Shown here: positions 12,501-22,495 of the stretch, in pieces | How positions within the stretch are numbered: the stretch's first letter is position 1 | How the letters are laid out: each line of letters starts with the position of its first letter | Assembly: GCA_026874595.1 (NCBI GenBank) | Contig: CM049322.1 | Span: forward strand, 47,959,840 to 48,023,839 | Source: Sipunculus nudus | Taxonomy: Eukaryota > Annelida > Sipuncula > Golfingiida > Sipunculidae | Direction: 5' to 3' | Length of the DNA stretch: 64,000 nucleotides | Notes under the pieces: generated by a model | Seen by the model: only the letters and a program-made list of their open reading frames with translations | What the model was told of the DNA's origin: nothing | Databases searched by the model: none | Made by a program: the position numbers and the translations under genes

Positions 12501-14490
12501 GAAGGGGCGGTCCAATGGTAAAGAAATATCTTAAATATTTAGGCTGTAATGGTGCAATCTGAAACGGTTTAGTCATTATGCTTGTGCTATTCTAATTCCA
12601 AAATTGTTTAGGTCGAAAAATGGGAAGGGGATAAAGAGGGGAGGTTGCAATCCCCTTGCTCATGGATGGCCAGTGCTCTTAAACCGATTTGTCTTCCTTG
12701 TCCTTGTCCAACCTCTTACAATCAGTAATTAATCCTTTATCCAGCAATCTGCATAGCCAGCTTTGTTCGTGATAAGTCGTGTGATTCATGTTTTCTTGTG
12801 GTTAGGGTTTATGTGTGCACACCGAGTCGGCAGACGAGCTAGGTCGTTCTTGGCTGGACTTTACATAGATGGAACAGAAAGTGCAACCAGTAATCGTGTT
12901 ATGTCCGAACTCCCTGCTTTTGATTAATCTTGCAGTATTCTACCAAGAATCTGGAGAACCATTTTATGAATTCATGCTTATCCTGAATAAAATATAACTG
13001 CAGCTACAAATCTAATTAAGTAAGAATTAAACTCGTTTTGCAAAACTCGCTAAGCAAATAAACCAAAGAATTTGCTCAAGTATGAATTCCACAGTACGAT
13101 GGGAATCTCAGAAAAGGTTACACATTGAAACGTTGCCCGTGAATAATACAAAGTCAATAGATAACATGAACAAAAACAAGTGACCCACGGGTCATGACGC
13201 TCAGTTGAATTGACATAGAAGTGCTGGATGTATTAATTATTCGTGTTATGATATGGTGAAAATCATTTACTTAAGGAGCCATGAACAATGAGGCAGAGTG
13301 ATAAAAATTGTGTTTTTGACCAACATCCTTAAAATTTAGGAACAGCGACCTTTCTTCGGGTTGCCCGAGAATATTTTGCCAGTCGCTTGCATATTATAGA
13401 TCACCATGCCCTAGTCTTAGGTTTCCTAGGAGATTTCACCAGAACCTCCTTGGATGTTGTGTCAGACGAATCCAGGTATATTGGTTACAATTTGTACCCT
13501 GACGATTTGATATGGTTAAAATCTAGTTTTTAAAAATGTAGTTCGCATGATAGTATTACCATGGGTAATTTCACGTTTCCCAGGAGATTTTAACAAGACT
13601 TTCCTGGATATTATGTAAGAAGTTTCTTGGTATAACAAATACAGTTTGTAAATGTGCCTTGTCTGACTGCTAAAAATCATGTTTTTTTAGAATATATTAT
13701 ATATAAAGAATATAGGTCATCGTTATCTAGTTTCAGGTTTCCACGAAATATGCCCAGAACCTCTCTGGATATTACAAATGATGATTCCAGGCATAACGGA
13801 TACAGTTTGGGCCTGACTTTTAGGGTGCTTAATACATTTTTGCCCGTAAACCTTGCAGAATATAAGTCATGGTAACATAATTTCAGGTTTTCGAGGATAT
13901 TTTCTAGGACCTCTCTGAATGAGCAATTTCTAGGCCAAATGGTTACAATTTGTGGACTTTCTGACTCTCTGGTTGCTCAAAAACATGTTAATTGGACAGT
14001 AGCTCGCAGAATATAGATTACTGTGACCTAATTCCAAGTTTCCATTGAAATTGGCCTGGGACTGCCCTGGCTGTACAGTTAGCAGTTTCTAGTTGTAACG
14101 GTTACAGTTTGTTCCCTGTTAACGTTCGGGCTTTGTCATTTGAAGTCTAAAAGTTGAGAATAGCTGCGTAAACATTCGAAAGTGGTGCCACTAGCCTTCA
14201 GAAACTGATAAAATTTTCTATAATCAATATTCTTGGAAAGAATCATGGCAATCAGTACATTAGTTATTTAAATATTATTGCATGCTGTCAATATTTTTAT
14301 TATTCTGCGGGGTACTTTTGAGCCCCATAGCTTAAAAATATAGGCCGCAGTGCCAAAATGTTGGGTTTCTAAGGTGATTTTTTTATTGTCCTCCATAGGT
14401 GTTCAGTAAGAAGTTTCTAGGTCCTGTGATTACGATTTGCGTCTTGTTAACGGACGTCTGAAAGGACGTCGGACAAAAGTGATCGCTGAA
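9508..14490. mobile_element. Putative foldback element with long inverted arms of sub-repeats
   Basis: The left arm (about 9508-10821) contains diverged units of 150-180 bp, each with a block like GGGAGGTCC...GAAACCTGAAATT and then GAGCTATGGGGCT. The right arm (about 13178-14490) carries the same units as reverse complement. The inner edges are near-perfect inverted copies: GTCATGACCCATGGGTCACT at 10801 and AGTGACCCACGGGTCATGAC at 13179. The outer edges also resemble each other inverted: AGCGACCACTCTTTG near 9513 and the reverse complement of CAAAAGTGATCGCT near 14478. Copy B keeps only the right arm (26057-27375), and copy C has neither. I see no transposase. A nested duplication within the segment is the alternative. 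Confidence 0.5.
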
Positions 14491-15035
14491 AGTCATCTAA
14501 GCTAGAACTGTTACCAATCATTTTGCTTTATCAACTGGCAAACAGGCTGAAAGCGACCGGAAACTAGTTTCCGTGACAAAGGATGAGATGTCATTTTCCG
14601 TTTAGCCATAGTGTTATTTTCGTCACAATACTGTGTTGATTTTCTTATAACACTCAATGTAACAAAATTGATCTATATGTAAAAATTTATATCCTACGTT
14701 TGTACTTAAATTAGCACACATATACATACTTAGCATTAACACAATTATTTAAAGAATAAAGACAGGTGCACGAATTGCTAATGTGTGACGTTTTCAATTC
14801 AGCGATCAACCGGTTATCATAGATGTAATTATATAGAGCAGAGCAGCATCTGCTCTCACTAAGCTGAGAGTCACAATTATCCGATGACGATGCTTACTTT
14901 TATTCTTATAATCAATCAAGAAACATTTCTGTGTGATACATCATCAGCCAATCCGTGCGTAAATAAACGATGACGAAGTTTGGAGGTCCTCATCGCTGTT
15001 AAGTTATCACATTACGCCAAATAAATCGTATCGGC

Positions 15036-15061
15036 AAACACACACACATACGCACGCATAG

Positions 15062-15145
<84 letters not shown>
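15036..15145. repeat. Compound (CA)n-(TA)n-(GA)n microsatellite
   Basis: CA, TA and GA runs follow one another. At the matching place in copy B stands a GGGAA-type repeat instead (27838-27869). The two long apparent reading frames over this stretch are repeat artefacts. Confidence 0.92.
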
Positions 15146-15304
15146 GAAGGGAGGTCCAAACAATCGACACTCAGTGCTAGCATTCTTGGCATCAGGATCG
15201 TTTATAATCCAAAACATGTTTAACATTTAGAACATGAACGGCCCAGGAGTCTTATAAATTTAGACACTGTATACACACTGGATTAATGTAAAACTTGCTG
15301 ATAA

Positions 15305-15320
15305 GCCCGGTATACCGGGC
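15305..15320. promoter_or_regulatory. Conserved 16-bp perfect palindrome, copy A
   Basis: GCCCGGTATACCGGGC is fully self-complementary and lies 641 bases before the signal-peptide ATG. The same palindrome is present in copies B (28019) and C (41898). It could be a dimeric factor site or part of an older element. Function unknown. Confidence 0.45.
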
Positions 15321-15824
15321 CTTTTACCAGGGCTGGGGATATGAATTAACTGATATGAGGAATATGGGACAGTTTTTTTTTTATTTTAAAGGCTAAATGA
15401 AAATATAGATGTTCAGTTGAAATCTTCCTTAATAGGATATATGCTTTTATTTTTTTGCATTTATTTATGTGGCGCTGCGCTCATGGCAAGAAATTCCTAT
15501 ACCTATGGGTTTACCTTGAACACATGGTGAAAGATGGTGTTTAAATTTGCAAAATTCACCCATAATGATGTGCACATTAACAATTATTTATTCTCATATC
15601 GGCAAGGACACTGCGGTAACCTTTAAAAGGTATCTCACAGTATCGACGCAACGCGGTTTCAGAGAATATTGCGGACAGATATGGGCCAAGTTCCTTTTAC
15701 AAGTATTAAATGTATTTGTGCATCACTACTTTTGTGATCTAAAATCAGGTCAAGGCTGATGAACGGTTTTAAACTAACGTATATATTTTTGTGAGCCTTT
15801 TTCAACGCACCTATAAGACCAAAG

Positions 15825-15831
15825 TATAAAA
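15825..15831 (+). promoter_or_regulatory. Candidate TATA box, copy A peptide gene
   Basis: TATAAAA in the context CCAAAGTATAAAAC, 130 bases upstream of the ATG. The box and its flanks are preserved in copies B and C. Assignment is by position and conservation only. Confidence 0.4.
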
Positions 15832-15960
15832 CATTTTGTAGTACGTCATTGATAACCTATTGACCTAATAAGGTAACGCTTAGTACCTTGGACAGGTTCG
15901 AGTAGTAAGGCATATACGTTAGGAAGTGTGACCTGCATTTGCTGGCAGAATTTATCCAAC

Positions 15961-16345
15961 ATGGCGGCAATGACAGCCACTATCTTGTTTTTCTTTATCC
16001 TGTGCAACCTGGCCTCAGGCAGCGGTAAGTCTAATTCACGTGCCAGGTTAATATGTTCCGCACTATATTGTCATTTATATGGCTTTTTAACGTTCATTTT
16101 TTTTAATATTCGCTTATATTCCTCAGAGTAAGGAAATCTACGCCCGGTACGCAAACCTATACATTTGACCATGTATGCCAGCATTTTTTGTGATGTATCA
16201 TGTTATCATTGTTGCTGCTGTTCCGTTCACTGAAGTGGATTGTGTAATCAAACACACTGGCCCCGTCCATATAATATCAGGCACGTGGTCACCAAGCCAA
16301 CAGTGCAGCAAAATAAAGCTGACGACATGCTGTCATAGGCAGTAA
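15961..16345 (+). CDS. Short secreted peptide gene, copy A (two exons, truncated)
   Basis: Exon 1 is 15961-16024. It encodes MAAMTATILFFFILCNLASG, a clear signal peptide, then a G leading into a strong donor (GGTAAGT). Exon 2 begins after CACTGAAG at 16236. The phase-1 join gives V-D-C-V-I-K-H-T-G and the frame runs to TAA at 16343-16345, 57 residues in all. The mature part contains ISGTWSPSQQCSKIK. Compared with copy C the sequence switches after CSKIK to unrelated DNA, consistent with a deletion of about 1 kb that removed the end of exon 2, so the last residues (LTTCCHRQ) are probably not original. I do not recognise the domain. A TATA box lies upstream. The same splice sites exist in all three copies, which supports a real gene at some stage. 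Confidence 0.5.
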
Positions 16346-16576
16346 CTAAACTTGGAAAAAATCAGTTCTCTTTTATGATACACCATAACGACTCATCGTT
16401 CTAATTACTACTAATATTTCTTCTTTGAAAAGCCATTATGTGCTAAATCTCTTGCGTTTACACCAACTGTTTACTATAGCTATCTCTGAGGCCTTTGTGT
16501 CTAACCATAACGAAATTTGTAAGATACTTAATTCAATTGGAAGACACAGAAAGGCACATGGCTTTGTTTAGAAAGC

Positions 16577-16579
<3 letters not shown>

Positions 16580-16612
<33 letters not shown>
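16580..16612. repeat. (TA)n microsatellite, copy A
   Basis: A TA run at the same relative place as the TA runs at 29312 in copy B and 44131 in copy C, so it predates the duplication. Confidence 0.9.
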
Positions 16613-16617
<5 letters not shown>

Positions 16618-17158
16618 TCCTCTTTCATCACTAAATAATTGTTTATTGATCTGTTGCAAATATTTAAATTCTTTCTTATTTAATTTGGTGTTAATGTACA
16701 AGATTCTACTGCTAAAGAGGCTGGTAAACTGGTCAGGATCATTCCGGTAATTATGTTCACATAATTGAATGCCGTTGACAGAATAAGCTACAATTTTATT
16801 TTAAAAATTCCCTAGATAGATGACGAAAATCACACGGACAAACGTGCGGTAAATTTCGACCTTTTTGAAATCTTTAAAAGAACATGATTTATTAAGAAAT
16901 AGCAGGAAAAGGGAACTCTTTCTATCTCTTAATTCGTCTCACCAAATATCTGACTGAAGGTTTTTTTTAAATGCAGTATAAACTCTTGTGCACATATCTG
17001 CATAACAATGGGTATGAAAAGGCTCAAATGTTGAAAACACACATTTTTAATAGGCACGCGCTCAATCCAGCTTTCCACCAGGAGGACAATTAATTGATGG
17101 GTCTCTAGAGGCTGGGATGATTAGTGAAACCGCACTATTTGTTATCTGACCACCCCGG

Positions 17159-17437
17159 TGCTGTCCAGCACTGGCAAGCGCAGGATTTTGCATACAGGTG
17201 CATGTGTATTCTATGTCCCAGTGCGTCTGGGCCGGGCTCTGCAACTGCCTGTGGGTATGCAGTACTCTTTAGTGATATAGCTGGCCAGCCAAACTGTGTG
17301 TGCATAGTGGCTTACAGGCCAATGGTACATCCCTGACCAACTGATGTTACAGACACTAGGTAGGGTATTATGCGGCTTTTGACTTTAAGTATATCCCATG
17401 CACTCACTCACTCTGTCGAGTATGTCTGTCTGTCCTT
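17159..17437. mobile_element. Insertion specific to copy A, SINE-like
   Basis: Copy B reads CACCCCGGTGCT and passes almost directly into a T-rich stretch and then CTCTTTGTAAAAATACAGGGA. Copy A has about 280 extra bases between the same flanks. The extra segment is much richer in G and C than the surroundings and ends in a CACTCACTCACT tail. The size, composition and simple tail suggest a SINE-like insertion. I could not identify a tRNA-type internal promoter with certainty. Confidence 0.35.
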
Positions 17438-17739
17438 TATTTTTCTGAGCCCTTTGTAAAAATACAGGGACCGGCATCCTAAGAATATGATTATTGAAGA
17501 CAAGAGATAAAATATAGATCCTTTTAGTGAATTCCAAAGATGTGGTAAGTCATCATATTGGTGTCGTCATGATTTTATTGGTTCGTTTACAATGAATGAA
17601 AACTACATCAAATACGGATCAGCTCACTTCGTCTACTGATTTATTGTTGAGGGCGGGGTTGGGAATTTTTTAAATGACAAACTGAAATCAATTTACACCC
17701 ACCAAGGTGATCCGCATTTATAGGCCAGATGTTTATGAC

Positions 17740-19800
17740 ATATGTTGAAAAGCTTGAAATTCTTGGTGTCCTGGTAAATTTGCGCTCTTTATTTTTTTAT
17801 TCCTGCTTATAAATATTTTTCTTTTTATTAATTTATACCACTATTTGCTTTAGGATATGTGAATTGTGATTGTTGAGCTTCCTCAAGCCGGGTCAATTAC
17901 AAACACCCACACTTTTTATCTCTTCGACGTAAAGCATATCAATTATGTTAAGCAATTTTAAACTTTTTGGCACAAAATGATTGTCCAGTACGTGTATGCC
18001 AATAACAAAACAGGCTTTTCAAGCTGTATAACTGCAGCTTGCCATGTTGTTATATAAGTAAATAGCGGTATAGTATAGATTATGAAAGATGAGTAGTTGT
18101 TATATGACTGAAAGGGATCGGGTTACTTTATATACATGATAACAAAGGACTCATGGCTCACGGCACTCAGCTAAGTCTTGTAAAATTTAAGAAAATGCAA
18201 AAATGTACTATTTCTATATTTTGGTCAAAGGGAATGCCTTGTTATTTAGTGAAAATCATATCCGAAATATATGAATGAAAGAGAAATGTGCACTTGTATG
18301 GACAACATCAGCATAAACTAAATCTAAGAAGTATGTATTGTATTCTGTAATACATTGAAATTGTTGCCTGAAACCATTTATCATGAAATAAGCAGAAGAT
18401 GTTATGAGTTATGCTAAAGGATTTATTTTTAAACAAAAAAATGTGTAAATTTAATTTAAAATAAAAAACAAAAACAGTTTAAAGATATGGCTAAATGAGC
18501 AACGATTAAATTCCAGGAACGTTTACCAAAATTCTTGATTGGGTGTACGTTGGTATGCAGCCATGACAAGACATATTAATGGAATGGTACACACTTTTAT
18601 GGCAATACATAACTCTCTATGTACAATTAAATATAAAATTTAATAATTTGAATCCCTTTTTATTCAATACAAAATCCAGTATTTAGAAAAGGTAAAGAAT
18701 ACAATTGAATTAAAGACAGAAAAAAATATTTTATTCATCTGTTTTATGCAACCTGTCGGGGGGGGGGGGGGTAGCAGAGGGGACGCAAAGCTATATAAGC
18801 TAGATCAAGGGAAAGCCCACCAAAGCTAAGCTCCCTGGAGTATGGAGTGATTACAAAACACAGGCGAGGGCTCAATCACCCACTACACACCAATGATAAA
18901 CTGGGTTGGCCTGATGTAAATAATACTTTAGAAGTCTAAAAACTTGAATAAGAGGTACACTTTTCAATCAATTCCTTTGAAATTTCATATCCTAAAAGAT
19001 TAAATCCTTATGTATGGATGCTGCATGCGAAAACGTCCAGAGTCATTGATCCCCCGCCAAATGGGAATGTAAGATATGTGTACACACACGGTCTCACATA
19101 CATACACACACACCCTCACAGTCACAGAAATGCCCAAAAACAATACCGGTCTACTTTATCCATGTTCAATCAGAGAGCTCATCTGCTGCCAATACCAAAA
19201 GTGTATATTTGAGGAATGTGTACATTGCCTTGCATTTGAATCTGAAACATGGCAAACATCACATGTGGAAAAAAAAAATTACAAAATAAACCAAAAATGT
19301 ACTTAAACCTAGTCAAGTGAGGAAAACATTAAAATATACCTGCCTTGTGAATTAGAAATATATTATAGTAAGATACTGCATTACATATAAATATTTGACA
19401 TTAATTATAAATATTTATAAATAAAATCCACAATTCCATCAACCTGTGACCTTAACCTGGTCAGGTTAAGAGATCGTTGAAATATGCCCATCATTCCAGG
19501 AAGATGGCTTTGAGAGATAGTTTGAATTGGTAAAGACTTCAAAATTCATAGTTTCGGTATGGTAAGATATGTTTGGGACATCTGACTGTATGCTTAATTT
19601 ATGATTCCAACGGCTCCAATACGTGTTCTGTTAACAGACGGCCTCCGCACGCCCGGACGGCACGAAAGATGGACTAATAGCCATGCATGACTAGAGCTTA
19701 GGCGACTTATAGTTTGCTTAAACTTTCTACTTTGGTTAACTTACAATGCATTTGTTACAATATACGAAATCAATTTATAGATAAATTTGTGTGTATTATC
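17740..19800. other. Spacer between copies A and B, no gene seen
   Basis: AT-rich sequence without a supported gene. It contains a run of 14 G at 18758-18771 and a CA-rich stretch at about 19079-19125. Two overlapping short frames across the CA-rich stretch look like chance frames. Confidence 0.55.
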
Positions 19801-19804
19801 TTTG

Positions 19805-20850
19805 TTGCAATTTTGCAATCATTAATTAGATATCAGCGCTATCTTGAGTAAGGTCTTAAAAATCATCAATTAGTCATCAGCGCCATCTGGTGTCAATATG
19901 TTAACAATCATCGATTAGTTATCAGCGTCATCTGTTAAAGGATTTTAACAATCATTGATTAGTTATCAGCGTCATCTGTTGTAACATTTTAACACTCCTT
20001 GATCAGATTTCAGCGCCATCTGCTGGTAGATGTTAACAATCATTGATTAGATATTAGCGCAATCTGGTGTAAAATCTTTACAATCATTAATTATGTTATT
20101 AGCGCCATCTGTTTTCAGATTGTTACAAACATTGAATTGTTGAATCAGCACCATCTCGTGTAAGATTTTAAAAATCACTGATTAGTTATCAGCCCCATAT
20201 AGTGTAAGATGTTAACAATCACTGAAAGGTTTTCAGCGCCATGTGATGTGAGAGGTAAACAATCATTGATTAGATATCAGCGCTATCTGGTGTAAGATGT
20301 TAACTATCATTGATTAAATATTAGCGATATCTGGTGTAAAATCAGGTGAAAGATATTTACAACCATTAATACTTATCCTCACCATCTGTTGGTAGGTGTT
20401 TACAATCATTAGTTAGTTAACAGCGACATATGTAAGATATTTATAATTATTGATTAGCTGAATCAGTGCTATCCGGTGTAAGGTATTTACAATCATTGAT
20501 TAGTTATCAGCCCCATATGGTGTAAGTTATTTACAATCACAAATTAATTATCATCGCCATCTGTTGGTAGATGTTTACAATCATTGGTTAGTTATCAGCG
20601 CCATCTGGTGTAAGATGTTAAAAATCATCAATTATGAAACAGCGCCGTCTGCTGTTATATTTTAACAATTATTCATTAGTTATCACGCCTTCTGGTGTAA
20701 GATTTTAACAGTCATTGCTCAGATATCAGCGCCATCTGGTGTAAGATTTTTAAATTCATTGAGTAGCTTAATCAACGCCATCCGGTGTAAGCTATTTACA
20801 ATCACAAATTAATTATTATCGCCATCTGTTGGTAGATGTTGAATTGGTCA
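19805..20850 (+). repeat. 44-bp minisatellite array, copy B part 1
   Basis: About 23 units of the same minisatellite, in the same orientation as copy A. Many units are shortened or carry an extra GAATCA before the core (for example near 20142 and 20460). Confidence 0.9.
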
Positions 20851-21430
20851 GGTGAATACATTATTTGACTGGCCATTTAGAGCACTCTATCATTAAATGT
20901 CAGAATTCAGTTACAAATTATCATCGTCAACTGGTGTCAGTTGTTTAAATTCAATATTAGGTTTGCAGCGCCACCTGATGTCGGAAGTTTACTGTTATTG
21001 GCTGGTTATCAGCTTCGTACGGTGGCTGATATAGGACACAGAAAAGAATATTTATCTCGAGATCTCTAGATGTTATGTCGAGATATCGAGATAAGTATTT
21101 TTTTTCTGTGTCCTAACTTAGCCACCGTAGTTTCGTTTAGCATCAGAAGTTAAGATTTAGGGATTGGTTACCGGTGTCACCTTGTGTCAGATGTTTACAT
21201 TCATTAATTTTTTATAAGTGCCATTTGGTGTTAGATATATACATTACTTGACTGGTAATCAGTGCCACCTGATGCCATTGATTGACTTACATTGATTGGT
21301 TCTGGCCACGTTCTGGCTTTAGATAACACCATTTTATGGTAATCAGCGACACCTGGTGTCAGATCTTAGCACTCACTGACTGCGCATCTACGCCATCTGT
21401 TGTGAGAAATAAACATCCATTCATTGATTA
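20850..21430 (+). repeat. 5' module of copy B (matches 6780-7330)
   Basis: The sequence matches the copy A module closely, including TCATCGTCAACTGGTGTCAG and CTTGACTGGTAATCAGTGCC. It differs mainly in keeping both arms of the inverted repeat at 21016-21131. Confidence 0.8.
21016..21131. repeat. Large imperfect inverted repeat (hairpin-forming)
   Basis: The left arm from 21020 reads CGGTGGCTGATATAGGACAC and continues AGAAAAGAATATTTATCTCG. The right arm, ending at 21127, is its reverse complement with a few mismatches (CGAGATAAGT... TTCTGTGTCC ... GCCACCG). Each arm is about 45 bases around a 20-base centre. The copy A equivalent (6955-7045) has lost most of the right arm. Confidence 0.8.
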
Positions 21431-22495
21431 TCAGCGCTAACTTTTGCAAGATTTTACCAATCATCGAGTACTTATCAACGCCATCTGGTGTAAAATTTTA
21501 ACAATAATAGATAAGTTATCAGCGCCATCTGGTGTAATATATTTACAATCATTGATTAGTTATCAGCGCCATTTGGTGTAAGATTTTAACAATCATTGAT
21601 TAGTTATCAGCGCCATCTCGAATAACCTGTTAACAATCATTGATTAGTTATCAGCGACATCAAGTGTAAGATTTTAACAATCACTGATTAGTTATCAACC
21701 CCATCTGGTGTTACATGTTGACATTCATTGATTAGTTATCAGCGCCATCTGATGAAAGATTTTACCAATCACTGATTGGGTATCAGCGCCATCTGGTGCA
21801 AGATATTTACAATCATTGATTAGTTATCAGAGCCATCTGGTGTAATATTTTAACAATCATTAATTAGTTGTCAGCGCCATCACGTGTAAGATTTTAACAA
21901 TCATTAGTTAGTTATCAGCGCCATCTGGTTTAAAATGTTAACAATCATTGATTCTTTATCTGCGCCCTCAAGTGTAAGATTTTAACAATCATTGATTAGT
22001 TATCAGCGCCATCTGGTGCAAGATATAAACAATCAGTGATTAGTCATCAGCGCCATCTGGTGTAAGATTTTAACAATCATTGATTAGTTATCAGTGTCAT
22101 CTGCTCTAAGATTTGAACAATCATTGATTAGTTATCAGCGCTATCTGGTGTAAGATATTAAGAATCATTGATTAGTTATCAGCGCCATCTGGTGTAATAT
22201 TTTAACAATCATTGATTAGTTATTAGCCCATCTGGTGAAAGATTTTAATAATCATTGATTATTTTTCAGCGCCATCAGGTGTAAGATTTTAACAATTGTT
22301 GTTTAGTTATCAGCGGTATCTGGTGTAAGATTTCAACAATCATTGATCAGTTGTTAGCGCCATTTTGTGTAAGATGTTAAACTTCATTGGTGTGATTTCA
22401 GCGCCATCTGTTTAAAGATGTTAAAATTCATTGATTAGTTACCAGCGCCATCTGGTGAAGATTTTAACGATCATTGATTATCTTTCAGCGCTATC
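21430..22495 (+). repeat. 44-bp minisatellite array, copy B part 2
   Basis: About 24 well-preserved units. This block shows the consensus most clearly, for example at 21541-21640 and 22090-22220, with repeated TTATCAGCGCCATCTGGTG cores all in one orientation. Confidence 0.93.

Larger units (their letters stand above)
8660..17730 (+). repeat. Segmental duplication, copy A body
   Basis: Long stretches align by eye with copy B (22495-30825) and copy C (39780-44470). Shared landmarks are the CGGAGAAGTAATAGG block near 8830, the GTTCGTTCACTTATGTATG block near 11690, the TGTCTGTCATTCCCCCAT block near 12137, the 16-bp palindrome at 15305, the TATA box at 15825 and the signal-peptide exon at 15961. 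The segment 9470-11660 is specific to copy A. A stretch equivalent to B 24000-24950 is missing. A segment of about 280 bp near 17.16 kb is extra. The right end matches copy B up to about 17690. Confidence 0.88.

Noticed and set aside
14999..15226. Reading frames with long SLSLSL and YIYIYI runs
   Set aside because: They are direct translations of GA and TA microsatellites.
15890..15910. tRNA B-box-like GGTTCGAGT near the peptide gene
   Set aside because: No A box or cloverleaf can be formed around it. The match is partial and lies in the TATA-to-ATG leader.
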